From contig JASBNA010000001.1 in assembly GCA_038087015.1 (NCBI GenBank), positions 1 to 64,000 on the forward strand: a stretch of 64,000 nucleotides of DNA, given 5' to 3'. Position numbers and translations under genes: made by a program. Below, in pieces: positions 37,433-48,667 of this stretch; positions within the stretch are counted from its first letter, which is position 1; the number at the start of each line of letters is the position of its first letter. The notes below the pieces were generated by a model. The model had not been told where the DNA came from. It did no database searches and saw nothing but the letters and a program-made list of their open reading frames with translations. Source of the DNA: Cerrena zonata. Lineage: Eukaryota; Basidiomycota; Agaricomycetes; Polyporales; Cerrenaceae.

Positions 37433-39430
37433 ATGAGGGCCGTCTCCAAGGTCCCTATCTCACTCGCTCGGAATTTCCTATCCCCTTATACTCATCAACG
37501 GGCTTCAATACGGCTTATAGCGCTCCGACAATCTCGTCAACTGGCTCGGAGGACCATTACTTCACAATCTAATTCCAAACGACAGAATTCCTCCTTTGCT
37601 GTAGAACGGCTCACAGCACAAGATGCAGAACGTTCGGATGCTGTATTGCTGGGAAAGAGAACAGGTAGTCCGCTGGGAGCTCCGCTAGGTGCGTTATTCC
37701 TTTATCTTAACTATATGCACAAGCGCAAACAATTATTCCCATCTTAGCATCTTCGAGTACACCACTTGAGCAATATTTCAAGCTAGTAGATTCAGGGACA
37801 CTCAAACCCGACGATCATCAAACGCGAATCGTACAGAAACTACAGCGATTACATGACGAAGTCGCCACCTATGAACCTCCACCAATCCCTTCCACCTCCT
37901 CATCATCGTCATCATCTCTAGTATGTAATTAGCTTGTCACAACAGGAGTATATACTAACACATCAGTATTACCCAGCTATCACGCTTGTTCTCTAGAGGG
38001 GGAAGCACACATACCGTCTCATTACCTGATCATGCACCCAAAGGTCTATACCTGTACGGCGATGTAGGCACCGGCAAGACGATGCTTATGGATCTATTCT
38101 ACAATACCCTTCCCTCACACATTAAACGGAAACGGAGGATACATTTCCATGCATTTATGATAGATGTTCATAAACGCGTACATGCTGCGAAGATAAAGCT
38201 TGGGTTAGACGGAGGAGATCCAATAGAGCCTGTTGCTAGAGATCTTGCGAACGAGGCTTATATGTTATGTTTCGACGAATTCCAGGTACGCTGAATCGCC
38301 TCCTAGGTGCTCAAACATGTGATATTGACGTTGACTGTTAGGTGACGGATATCGCAGATGCGATGATCCTCCGTCAGTTATTCGAGAAGCTCATGAGCTA
38401 CGGGGTTGTCTCAGTAATTACTTCGAAGTAAGTGCCCATGTTCTCCTTATTCCTTACTTCCCCACAATGACGTATCTTCCCCAGTCGACATCCTGATGAA
38501 CTGTACAAGAATGGCATTCAACGAGCTAGTTTTGTCCCTTGTATTGACCTTCTCAAATCAAGGTTCGAGGTCACGGATCTCGATTCCGGTACAGGTAACT
38601 GCTACTCCGGCTCCCTGGGTTTCAAGCCAGCTTACTAAGTCAATCCATTCAGACTATCGACGAATGCCTCGCACCCTCTCACACGTCTACTATGATCCGC
38701 TAACACCTGAGAACAAAGCTGAACTTGAGAAGATCTTCAACGCATTTACTTCGGATCCGTCGGATCCAATACAATACAATAGGGGCCTAAATACTTGGGG
38801 AAGAACGATCACTATACCAGAAAGTACAAGTAATGTTGCGAAAATCCAATTTCACGATTTATGTGGTAAACCGCTTAGTGCGGCGGATTATTTGGAGATC
38901 ACCAAGACATTCGGTACTATCTTTGTGACAGACGTACCCAAGATGGGTTTGGGCGAGAAGGATCTTGTGAGTATTTATCGACAATACGCAGAAAGAAGTC
39001 ATCTCACAACTCAATCTCTTCCTAGGCAAGACGGTTTATTACCTTCATCGATGCATGCTATGAGAGCAAGGTTAGAAAACCGCATCTTACATTTTGTCAT
39101 TCAATTAACGTCAATCCGTCATAGACCAAGCTCTTTGTTAGCTCTGAAGTGCCGATTTACAAGATATTCGCTGACGATCCTGACGCGAGTAGTAACAAGG
39201 GAATTTCGGACCACATGCGTAGCGTTATGGACGATCTGGTATGTAATGCAACTTGTGCCAGCTGAAAAAAGAAAACTAAAAATACCTCTCATTAGGGACT
39301 ATCTGGGGATGTCGTTGGCTCAAGCTCCATGTTCACTGGTCAAGAAGAACTATTTGCATTCGCTCGATGCTGCTCTCGGCTAGTAGAAATGGGCAGTAAA
39401 CAATGGGCTGAGACAGCAGGCTTGAGATAA
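37433..39430 (+). CDS. AFG1: Afg1-like mitochondrial AAA-type ATPase
   Basis: Afg1/LACE1 is an inner-membrane mitochondrial ATPase linked to turnover of cytochrome oxidase subunits. Nine exons (37433-37688, 37748-37920, 37977-38285, 38342-38427, 38485-38594, 38653-38966, 39026-39070, 39125-39238, 39296-39430) give about 513 residues with consistent phases. The N terminus is rich in Arg/Ser and lacks acids for the first 50 residues, as in a mitochondrial presequence. Walker A is [16 protein letters not shown]; Walker B is [30 protein letters not shown] and [20 protein letters not shown] follow, then [12 protein letters not shown] and the helical end [15 protein letters not shown]. Confidence 0.92.
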
Positions 39431-39649
39431 TATACCTTGGGAAATTGTATCTATTGTCGTATCTTTCCGTGCTTCATAGTACATGTATTAGTTGGATATA
39501 AATCTACATTGTTGTTTACTCAGGCTTTCTACAACCTTGAACCTTTTGCTAATCTGAAGTAGTTTTGCAGTGTATTTATCTTTGTATAATATGATCTATC
39601 TTCATGGCTGTTATATTTTACACTTCACAACTCTCTGGGTGAAAAACAT

Positions 39650-39722
39650 GAGTCGGCCCAGGTTCGAACTGAGGACCTTCTGTGTGTTAGACAGATGCGA
39701 TAACCAACTACGCCACCGACCC
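39650..39722 (-). tRNA. tRNA-Val (anticodon AAC), second copy
   Basis: The reverse complement is base-for-base identical, over 73 bases, to the tRNA at 3384-3456, including anticodon AAC and both internal promoter boxes. A T-run follows the 3' end on the minus strand (AAAAA at plus-strand 39642-39646). The flanks beyond the tRNA are not alike. Confidence 0.95.
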
Positions 39723-39897
39723 ATAGTAGCAATGTCATCATTAGAGATTCCTCCACAAATCCGAAAGACTGTCCAGTGACCGATAGCAACTTACTAGTAT
39801 CATACTCGAGTTACTACTGTTACTACTGTACATGTAGTACAACTTAGCTCTGACATTACATTCGACCTCATTTATTGTCTTTTTGCTTCGAGGACTG

Positions 39898-40712
39898 ATG
39901 CACAAGGGCTTAGAAAGTGCGCTTATCGTTGTGGACGTTCAGGAAGACTTTTGCCCACCTGTACAACGTTCCACTCCATTTGTTACAAACCTGTAACTCA
40001 TGTACGCATCATACCCCACGTCTAGAATGGCTCCCTCGCTGTTTCCGAAGGGCGAGAAGTGATTCCCGTTATTAACCAGCTACTTGCATTGCCTTTTGCC
40101 CTGAAAATTGCTACGAAAGATCATCATCCGCCCAATCATGTCAGCTTCGCATCCAACCATCCTGGCAGCCAACCATTCGTTTCCTTTACTACCATCGTGA
40201 ACCCCGCCAATCCTGCCGAGAAGTATGAATCACGATTGTGGCCAGACCATTGTGTGGTCGGAACACCAGGCAACGAACTTGCTCCTGAGCTCCACTTATC
40301 TAAAGTGGACAAGTTTGTTCTGAAAGGCCGCGATCCTCGCGTCGAAATGTACTCTGCCTTTCGGTCGCCTTTACGAGATCCTCCACTGAAGGAAGCCGTC
40401 AGTGAGCTGGAAAGCTTGCTGAAAGAGAAGGTCATCAAGCAAGTCTTCGTGGTAGGGCTAGCCGGGGATTATTGTGTCAAGGCAACGGCTATAGATAGTG
40501 CAGAAATAGGTTGGAATACGTTGATCGTAGAGGAGGGTATTCGCTGTGTGGATAGAGCAGATTGGGATGATGTCAAAGGAGAACTACGGGCTAAGGGTGT
40601 TGAAGTCACATCCCTGGAGTCGGTCAAGCAGGTTAGTCTTCCGATATACTTGGTTCAAGTTCATGTCCTCGCAATCTCACATTCCCGATAGGTGTTCTCA
40701 ACAGCTGTGTGA
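39898..40712 (+). CDS. PNC1: Nicotinamidase
   Basis: Hydrolyses nicotinamide to nicotinate in the NAD salvage pathway and so keeps sirtuin-inhibiting nicotinamide low. Exons are 39898-39960, 40026-40631 and 40692-40712, about 229 residues, typical for the family. The catalytic triad is visible: Asp in LIVVDVQEDFCPP, Lys in KFVLKGRDPRVEMYSAF and Cys in VVGLAGDYCVKATAID. Metal ligands lie in KDHHPPNHVSF. The WPDHCVVGTPGNEL segment is also characteristic. The last exon encodes only VFSTAV and the stop. Confidence 0.95.
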
Positions 40713-41023
40713 TGAAGGAGAGTCGACATTTGTACTTCTAGCCCTCACATGTAAATATTCGCTTGTCTGTAGGTTTTAAGATTGGAAAGTGTGTCCTCAA
40801 TCTATGCGCTCCACTCATGTACTCTACGCAATTATAGACCCTCCCCTTTTATAAGCACATTGCAAGGCGTGACACAGGCATTTTAAGCTCTCAAACGCTG
40901 TTATACATCAAGCAGGCCAGATTCCACGAAATGTACGCAAAGCGAGAAGATCAGTCACAGATGATGTTACAATTTCCATAGTTCATAGATGTCCTTTGGT
41001 CCTACTCCTTTTCAGCCACTCTT
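40713..41023. other. Convergent 3' interval
   Basis: About 310 bases between the ends of PNC1 and the FAD oxidoreductase. No coding signal. Confidence 0.5.
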
Positions 41024-42638
41024 TCATATATCCCACTTCGATAACCCATCAACATTCACGCTCGTTTCCTTCCCCAGAACCATTTCGCTCACTACGCGGC
41101 CCGTACCAAGACTCAAACTGATTCCCCACGGCCCATGACCCGTAGCAAGGAAAACACCTCCATTCGGTTTTGGACCTTCCCCTAGATCACGCTCTTTGAC
41201 TTTGGCGACAATCGGGTTCCCTGTTGGTGCAATCGGTCTGAAGCACAGTGCCTCCTCGATAACCTCTACGTCATCCCCGCAAAGCTTCTTAGCGACATCC
41301 GTGAGTGTACGGATTGAGCTACGAGATATCATCCCGTGAGCGTCGCTCGCCAGGTTCGGAAGAGGTAACGTTGAAGAGTTCAATCCACCAAGCCAAATGT
41401 CTCCTCCAACTCTGGAGAACATTTCAGGGGAGAATCCGGATGGGTCCGAAGTGAAGACGGCGTGGCATACCCTAGGGAGGGATGATGGTACAGCATTTGC
41501 ATCAACGATTTCCGCAGGCCATCGTTTCGATTTTAGTATGAGTGAATGCCCGGACAAGGGCGACACCTTTGGAACTTTTTTGGCGTTCGGGAATAGTGTG
41601 CGATATACCCGAGGTGTCCAGCAGCCGGCTGCAATAACCAAGCTATCGCAGGAAATTTCTATAGATCTAGTTCGTCGATCCCCCCACACGCTATGCTCTC
41701 GGATACTGGGGGTTCTAGCTGATGTGCTTCCGGAGCTAGATGATCTCTCGATACTACTGGATATAGAATCGGTACGCTGCGGCGAAGATATCATCAACAA
41801 CGACTCTAATAATGAACTGGGAGACTCCTCAACTGGTGACGAGGTGCTGCTCTCACTGTGACCTTTATCGTCAATAGTCTCTACCACCTCGAGGTGAACG
41901 AGGGTAGGCGAATTTGGGTCATTTGGGTTAGTTTTGATAAGTTTCGTGGCCCTTGCTGGATGATGTAAAATAACCCCATTTGCAAGGCATTGTTCTAACA
42001 GGAATCGGCACAATTGCAAGGGATCACTGTATATGCCAGGCGAGTTACACAAATGTTTCCCTAACATGAGTCCACTAACTTAATGCAATAATAGCTCGAA
42101 ACACACTCACACTTGACCCGTCGTCGTTCGTTCCGAAATAAGCTGCAATGCGGCTGGGTCGGTTTGCAACCAGCGTGGATAAACATCGTCCAACCCATTT
42201 GTCTCGGAGGGGGATACTTGAGGGTTGGTTATAACTGTAGTACGGCTCGTGCCGTTCATCAGCCAATCCAGGTCCGTCTTCGGCTCATTTGACGCCACCG
42301 CAGGGTCGCCATTCTTACCGGTTTCTTCATCGTTTGGTCGATCAAGACTCCAGCCTGCACTTTCGGACCAGCCCCATCGTTCCTTTCCACCCCATTGTTC
42401 TGCGAGCTGCCTGTGAAGATCATAGCTAAACTCGCCTAATGGACTGACTGCAGGGGAAAACCAGTCTTTAGCGAGGAATCCCAGCAGCATGACCTGAGGC
42501 GGAGGCGAAGAGCGTTGTAGATGATTCGACGATGTGAATCTCTAGCCGTTCATCTCCGTCAGATGGAGATTGGGTTGCGAGATAATATGCGGTGGATAAT
42601 CCGATAATCCCGCCACCTAGTATGACGACGTGCGGCAT
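41024..42638 (-). CDS. FAD-dependent oxidoreductase, DAO family, with one-base frameshift
   Basis: A D-amino-acid-oxidase-type flavoprotein, closest in layout to fungal Tda3-like proteins. Exons on the minus strand are 42638-42111 and 42026-41024. The FAD-binding start is clear (MPHVVILGGGIIGLSTAYYL). A second part reads ASASGHAAG and then, one base later, FLAKDWFSPAVSPLGEFSYD: the frame shifts by +1 near 42479-42482 inside a conserved motif. Removing one base makes exon lengths agree with the downstream splice phase and gives about 509 residues. The C-terminal half is intact (VDPLQLCRFLLEQCLANGV, SLVIAAGCWTPRVY, VGGDIWLGGLNSSTLPL, GVFLATGHGPWGISLSLGTG). Either a sequencing or assembly slip in a real gene, or a recent inactivating mutation; the otherwise clean frame favours the former or a very young lesion. 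Substrate unknown. Confidence 0.78.
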
Positions 42639-43665
42639 AACGATTGCTCGAGACCTTGTTTATAGTATTGTTCGCCGGTTATCTGTTAGAAACGTGTAAG
42701 TAGCTCAAAAGTCCGGTCGGTGGGGCGTAGAACACTTCCAGGATTTTAAACTCGAGATACGCGGCCTTGTGGTCAGAGGTAGACCGGGAGATCGTACATC
42801 AGTCGGAGGGAAGGAAGGCCGCTCACAATCTGACTCGGATCATCAGCAGATTGCGAGAAAGCAATTGGCCAAAGGCTCACAGTGGTGAGTCGTGGCTGAC
42901 CGCACCGTGGCAACTCGGAAATGCAAGTATACAAACGGCCAGGGATTATACGCCACCGAGTACTTGTTGGGTTTGAATAGTTTGAACCCCTTCTTCTTGG
43001 CGTTATCGATTCGCTCGAGCTTCACGATGCCAAATAGTGCTTACTGAAGGGACTCCGGACTCGGGATATATGCGCCCTGGAAATTATTGTTCGATTGGAG
43101 CTTGTCGGTGATAGTACCCTGGATGATCCTCACGCTACTTGAATACACTGGTTGCGATATCGTGATGCTCGAGAGTTGAGAGTTCTGCTCCTCCCACCAA
43201 GACCTGCCGATGGGATTAATAATGACATCATGCAGGGTGCTAGTCCGGTAGGAACGCGAGGTACACCATGTTGATGTGTTCTCATCATTCTCCCGTTTGA
43301 ATTACTCGCGAACTAGAACATATGGCCCATTCTGTATTGTGTTCGATTATGCCGAAAGGAAAGCTTAAAATGTGGCCCAGATTTGGTGAGTCTGATCATT
43401 CGTCTCAAGGATCACAGTCGCTTCAACTTCTTAACGGTCTAGACTATGTCGTAAGTGTTCTGAGAATAGACAGGATGAGAAAGCATGGTGATAAATCCAT
43501 CCTTCCGCCATAGGGGTCGAGATATAAGTATCCCAGAAGGCACGATGACGTAGGTCAATGTAGAAAACTTTAACGCAAAACGGCTTCCAAAAGACGCTAG
43601 CCGCGGCGTTCTGTTCTGCTGTGGAGAGAATGACTGAGAGTATAAATGCTCAAAGGCGGAGGTGG
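42639..43665. other. Upstream region of the FAD oxidoreductase with repeat block R1
   Basis: No gene supported. From about 43180 to 43644 it holds short collinear matches to 47415-47970 (see the repeat entry). It ends with a TATA-like TATAAAT at 43641-43647, 20 bases before the inverted-repeat element. Confidence 0.45.
43180..43644 (+). repeat. Diverged repeat block R1 (partner at 47415-47970)
   Basis: Shared collinear words with R2, same orientation: CAAGACCT...GATGG (43198/47435), AGGAACGC near 43250/47486, ATCACAGTCGC (43411/47664), GTAAGTGTTCT (43451/47803), CGATGACGTAGGT (43543/47828) and TGAGAGTATA (43635/47961). Over the best 86 bases identity looks about two-thirds or a little more by eye. 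Each block lies roughly 520-1070 bases upstream of a minus-strand oxidoreductase start codon. Confidence 0.6.
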
Positions 43666-43691
43666 TACATCAGCAAAACTACACGCTACTT
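43666..43691 (+). repeat. Left terminal inverted repeat
   Basis: 26 bases matching the reverse complement of 45393-45418 with one mismatch (an A/C difference at base 13). Confidence 0.8.
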
Positions 43692-45392
43692 ATTTGTCCT
43701 TATTGTACTTGTACAAGCACAATAAGGACAAGTGTACCGTACTTAAATCATGAGGTACAATACTTGTACAAGTACAAGTATTTGAAATTAACAAGTACAA
43801 GTGCTGCGGATAAGTACAATTTTAAGCATACAGAAATGGTTACATAATGAATGGTCACGACCGGTAATAGCACCTCAAGCATAAGACATAATGGTAATCA
43901 TTAAGGAAAATATATTTGAAACTAAAGACATATTTTATGCTACATACTAGATTATGGCTCAACTCTACTAGTGTATCATATACTAGTCTTCTGCTCAACT
44001 TAAAATCTGTTGAGATGTTGTTCACGTAGTCGCTTACGGAAGATGCTACACGGTCACAGTATGGCTTAGTACATCGAGAATCATAACTCAAGCGACAACC
44101 ACGAACCTACTCTAAGAAATGCCGGGTCAAGATGGGCACTCACTGACATCGTTATACGTTTCCTCACCACGGCCATGGCAGGAACCTGAACTAAAGGGAA
44201 CAAATGCTTACCTAGACATTGACGAAGCTGAAGACGACGGGAAGGTGGGATGAGAACCATCGAGGGGTGGTGTAGTTGTGGGGTGAAGAGGAGAGCGCAT
44301 CATGTCCGTCTCTGCGTGGTATTTAACATGGCTCACATAAGTACGAGGACAGACCTCGATTTAACTCGACTAACCATCTAGACGAGAAACAGTTACAGCT
44401 CGGCTCATCGAGCCATGTGTAATCTTAGCCGCGTCATTTCCGATGGCACTGGCAGTGCCAGTACGCTTCCAAACATTGCTACCTTGTGTTCGCTCCCCCA
44501 CCCTCCTCTCTGTCAAATCCTCTCACCATTCTCCAGGTCTTATCCCTCGTGCTCTCGACGTTGGTCACCAACCATACGAACCCTCCATTTCCTCCTGTAT
44601 GCATGTTTAGACAGGTTTCACTCCCGTCCTCTTCTCAACCTCCCTCTTCGATCAGTACAGACCACGTCGGGATGGCTGTCTCCCATATATCTATGCTCAG
44701 ACTGGAGTCAATGGGTCTTGATTGTTTTGTCTTGTCTCTAATCGATGTTTGACCCACTGCAATGTCTTCTGCTAACTGTCATATACACTTTTCTGGCTCA
44801 ACGATCTGCTATCTCGACCTCTTAACAGCGGGTAATGCAATGCAATACGGGCGATGAATTACTCAACCTTGTCGATGATAAATGACCACATCCTGCCGTT
44901 GGTTAACTTGCTTGACCCAAAATCACTCCATGTCCACTTGATCATGGCTAGTACTCTGATCATGACTGTATACTACCTCTCGTTTTACCTGCTGGAAATG
45001 TATTGTCTTCATCAGAGAATGGCGGGACCGCGGGTCCGGAGTTCACGCAGACAGAGAAAGAGGATGTCACAAAAGGTACGTAGTATCAATACTCTCGACG
45101 TTCTTCGCCGCGACTGACTATCCTATTTCCTATTCCTGTATCTACAGTGTCTGTTTCAAACGAAATGGATCCGAGACTAAACGGAAAGGCACACTATAGT
45201 CTTGAAGACGAGACCCAGGCTCAGGAAGGTAATTTCTGCATTTGAAATAGTGTACTTGTGCTTGCTCCGTACTGCAGTCGAAAAAATATTATTTTTTGTG
45301 CTAATTTACTTGTACCGTACTTGTGGTTACTTGAGATATGAGATGTGCTTGCGCAAGTACAAAAAGGACACAAAAAGCACAAGTTTGTCCGC

Positions 45393-45418
45393 AAGTAGCG
45401 TGTAGGTTTGCTGATGTA
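45393..45418 (-). repeat. Right terminal inverted repeat
   Basis: Inverted partner of 43666-43691. Another TA follows immediately at 45419-45420. Confidence 0.8.
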
Positions 45419-45534
45419 TATCGTGGTGCTATCAAAGAATAAAGCTGTCGTACCAATACACAAATAAGTTATTGTAAACAATGAATATGGGTATCATCTT
45501 GAGTGTAAGCAACGAATGCAATAAGACGAATAGT

Positions 45535-46896
45535 CTACTGCACGTCAGGATCCACTTTGATCACAACCTTCCCTGTGGCTCTCTTTGTCATGAGATGATT
45601 GTATGCCTCCACAACCTGATCGAAACTATAGACAGAGTCGACAGCAGGCTTGAATTTTTCTGTTGAAGTAAATTTGAGATTAGAATATTATCGCTGTTAG
45701 AGACAAATACATGAAACCTACTTTCTTCAAGGAACTTGACGACGCGGGCCAACTCTTCCGGGCTCTCACTGGTGGAGAATATGCTGTAGCCAACGATCAG
45801 TTTTGAAGTAGAATATGTGCCGGAAAACTTCCACTCACCACAACTTGCGATTCACGCCGCCGCATACCCATGTAGGACGCGAGACCGTCCAGAAGAAGTT
45901 GGCAAGTTGTCCGAGTTTGCCACTACCTTCCGGTTGTGGGCCAACGGAAAGAAAGGTACCGTCAGGTGCCAAGTACGCCTCCGAAAGTGAGAAAAGCTTT
46001 GGGTCGACAGATCCGACGGTGTCGAAGATGATGTCAAATTTAGGTGAGGGAGGGTTTTCGATTAGTCTATCATAAACAGGGCCTTTCGTGTAGTCCATAA
46101 ACTGCAGGAGAAGGAGGGGGTGAGTTGCAAGTCGGTAATGATTGATTGTGAGTACGACTTACCTCGTCGGCACCAAGAGTCCTGAGCATTTCTTCTTTGG
46201 GACCAGAGCCAGTGACAGTAACTTTGCATCCAATGGCTTTGGCAAATTGAATAGCGGCCAACCCAACAGCAGTACTACCTCCGCTGATGAAAACATTTTG
46301 ACCAGGTTGCAGATTGCCATGTTGAAAAAGGCCAACAGATGCAGTAACTGCAACCATCGAGATACCGGCTGCTTCAGTTGGTTTTATATCCTTGGGACGT
46401 TTTGCAATGGACGTCGCAGCGATGCGGACATACTCTGCGAGTGCGCCTTGTTGTTCTTTCCTTTGAGCTTCTGCAATGAAAATGAGAGGTTGCATTGTGA
46501 TAAATCTATTGAGAGTTACTTACGGAGCCAAACAGTGCCGAAGACTTCATCACCAACAGCAAACTTGCTGTCAGCTGAAGCTACAACAACTCCGGCAATA
46601 TCGTTTGCCATTGGATATGGTCGATTCGCAATGAGGTTTGGCAGCATACCCAGTAACTTGTAATCGCTACACAATACGAGTCAACGTCGATAAAATATGG
46701 AAAAAAGATAAGAGGAAACTTACACGGGGTTCAAAGCAGCAGCTTGGACTTTAACCAAGACTTCTCCTTGCTTCAGCTTAGATGGCACTGGTGCATCTTT
46801 GTCAAAGCGAATTGCTTCAGCAGGTGTTCCACGTTTCACCGCACGCCAGGCCTTTTGCTTATCTGGAATTGGGTTGGAGCTGGAGGTGTTAGACAT
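45535..46896 (-). CDS. MDR-family quinone oxidoreductase-like protein
   Basis: A medium-chain dehydrogenase/reductase of the zinc-free, quinone-oxidoreductase or enoyl-reductase-like type. Six exons on the minus strand (46896-46724, 46666-46524, 46470-46163, 46101-45839, 45783-45722, 45659-45535) give about 357 residues with all phases checked. The GroES-like N domain includes EVLVKVQAAALNPVDYKLLG, PMANDIAGVVVAS and FAVGDEVFGTVW. The nucleotide-binding domain has NVFISGGSTAVGLAAIQFAK and KVTVTGSGPKEEMLRTLGAD, then FDIIFDTVGSVDPKLF. The C terminus reads KFKPAVDSVYSFDQVVEAYN and ATGKVVIKVDPDVQ. Zinc-ligand cysteines of classical alcohol dehydrogenases are absent, so it should act with NAD(P)H on quinones or enals; the exact substrate cannot be said. 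It lies just right of the inverted-repeat element. Confidence 0.9.
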
Positions 46897-48044
46897 GATC
46901 GTTATGAGGACGAGAGTGTGCAGTCAGGAGTATTTAACGTGAAGGGTCAAGTGGACTGCGGATACGAGGCCCACTTGAACCAGTGACGAATGCGTACGTT
47001 TAAGGGGACCGAGAACTGATGCGCAGAAGAGGTTCTTGTGCCTGTCAACAATTTTGAACGTGTTGTCAGCGCTACTAGGTTTATTCTGCTACATCATGTA
47101 GGATGTGTGGCGATCACATCAGGTTAGGCAGTCCGTACCGTCACAGGCGGGCTATCAGAGCGAACAAACCAGACACAGCAAGGCGTGGTTTAGGTGTGGT
47201 TATAGACACGCAGTCAGTTACCCGTTTCACTGGATCCATATATGACAGTAATCTCATGTAGAGAAGTGATCCCAGTGTACATCTAGTTGGCGACCAGTGA
47301 TGCATGATGTCAAATAGTTATTGGAGTGGAGGAGTTTCCGGAGAAAAAGTTTCCAGAGAAGATCAATATACTCGGTGGCCCCAACAGGAATAGTACGGCG
47401 ATCCCTTGAGACTCAGAAGTTCTCTTCGTCCCAGCAAGACCTACTGATGGAGTTAGAGGTGTATCATATAGGGTGTTAACTCAACAGGAACGCAGGATAC
47501 ATCACTCTAATCTTTCCCATGCTTCGGCCATTAAAATGGACCATGAAGAAATTAAGTTCGACCCTGGTTGACCGTGGTGGCTCGGGAAAGAAAGTATATT
47601 TGCACTGCCACATATTGAGAGCTTCACTATTGATCAGATGATGTTTCTGACACCGTAACAAGCATCACAGTCGCATAGCTAGGCTGGTATGTCGTAAACG
47701 TTTTCAGGATAATCTAAATGGAGAGGAGGAAACAGATTAAGATACAGACGACCAAACAAGCACGACCTTAAGTTCCGCTTTTTGTCGGAAGTAGGCTTCA
47801 ATGTAAGTGTTCTAGTACGTACGATATCGATGACGTAGGTTACTCAGAAGTAACGAAAGTCAACTTCCAAGGTGTTCTGACGACAATGATATTTCCAGCA
47901 ACTACATGATAATCCCGATTTCAATGGTGTTTATATGCTACATGACTACCGTCGGTGATATGAGAGTATACAGTGTATTGTTACAGTCAATTGTGTTTGC
48001 TTCTCCTGTCCAATAATCCCAACAATTAACGGATCCTGACCGAC
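46897..48044. other. Intergenic region with repeat block R2
   Basis: No gene supported. Upstream side of the MDR gene; from 47415 it carries the partner of repeat block R1. Confidence 0.45.
47415..47970 (+). repeat. Diverged repeat block R2 (partner at 43180-43644)
   Basis: Collinear, same-strand matches to R1 as listed there. It lacks the clear TATAAAT that ends R1 (here TATACAG follows TGAGAG). Confidence 0.6.
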
Positions 48045-48667
48045 TCAGATGCCAGTAAGGGTCTTTCCGCGGGTATCAACAGAAAAGGATCCCTTTGACA
48101 TGTTGGTTCCGACAGTGCTTGTGTTGATTCCACTCCCCGTTTCCAGCTTGCCCTTCTGCAGGATCTGGGTGATGACATCGACGTCTTTGTACGAGCCAAA
48201 GTCGTTGTCGAGTTGTTGATTCGAAGGTTTGCCTAGGAGACCTTGCGATCCTTGTGTCGAATAAAGGACATCAAAGGCTAGAGGTATAATGTGATATCAG
48301 TAAAACGAGTAATCGCTCCACTGAGTGCCAAAACGTACAGTCAACGACTTCCGTGAGTGCTAGGGTGCTGTAAATCCAGTTAGCATACCGATTACAATTA
48401 TAGCTTCAGAATAAGTATTCACGTTTCTGTGGCGCATACAGTTAGATCAAGGATCCATCATATACACAGATCGAGGGGTGCTTACCTCCTTCCTTCCATC
48501 GCTTGAACTACATTAGCAGATCGAATAGATCGTCAATGAGTTGACTTGTGTTACAAGATGAGGGATCAACATACCTCGTTGGGGTAAACAATGGCAATGT
48601 ACTCGTCTGAGCGAGTGTGGTCTGGCTTGTAGACGACCTTCGAAATCTGAGTGCCGGCTTTAGTCAT
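48045..48667 (-). CDS. RTC3: Rtc3-like protein, single SBDS-type domain
   Basis: Small protein of the Shwachman-Bodian-Diamond N-domain fold, like yeast Rtc3/Hgh-type YHR087W; its role in RNA metabolism is only loosely known. Exons on the minus strand are 48667-48575, 48507-48486, 48423-48426 (four bases), 48367-48339 and 48277-48045, about 126 residues, all phases agreeing. Motifs in order: KVVYKPDHTRSDEYIAIVYP, NEFKRWKEGETTLALTEVVD, SFDVLYSTQGSQGLLGKPSN and DVDVITQILQKGKLETGSG, ending VDTRGKTLTGI. The 4-base exon is required: without it the frame stops at once, and with it the KEGETT join matches the family. Confidence 0.85.
48423..48426 (-). other. Four-base micro-exon
   Basis: Minus-strand AAAC between acceptor CCACAG and donor GTGAAT, with flanking introns of 59 bases (48427-48485) and 55 bases (48368-48422). 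It supplies the end of one codon and start of the next in KEG-E-T-T. Confidence 0.7.

Larger units (their letters stand above)
43666..45418. mobile_element. Putative non-autonomous DNA transposon with terminal inverted repeats
   Basis: The left end TACATCAGCAAAACTACACG (43666-43685, continuing CTACTT to 43691) matches the reverse complement of the right end (45393-45418) at 25 of 26 positions. Weaker inverted similarity continues another 30 or so bases (TTGTACTTGTACAAGCAC against TTGTACTTGCGCAAGCAC). Subterminal zones on both sides are rich in ACTTGTAC/GTACAAGT words. If TA is the target duplication, the element proper runs CATCAGC...GCTGATG, a Tc1/mariner-like arrangement; that is inference. 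Inside I find no transposase. A possible small spliced frame (about 45010-45248, joined across roughly 45077-45147) of unknown identity is present. Length about 1.75 kb. Confidence 0.65.

Noticed and set aside
39570..39779. Plus-strand frame across the second tRNA
   Set aside because: It translates the complement of tRNA-Val; the RNA gene explains the sequence.
44440..44470. Small palindrome GGCACTGGCAGTGCC as a regulatory hairpin or terminator
   Set aside because: Isolated and short, with no conserved context; such palindromes occur by chance.
44415..44752. Overlapping short frames inside the inverted-repeat element
   Set aside because: Two overlapping Ser/Pro/Leu-rich frames with no conserved feature; more likely chance frames than a transposase.
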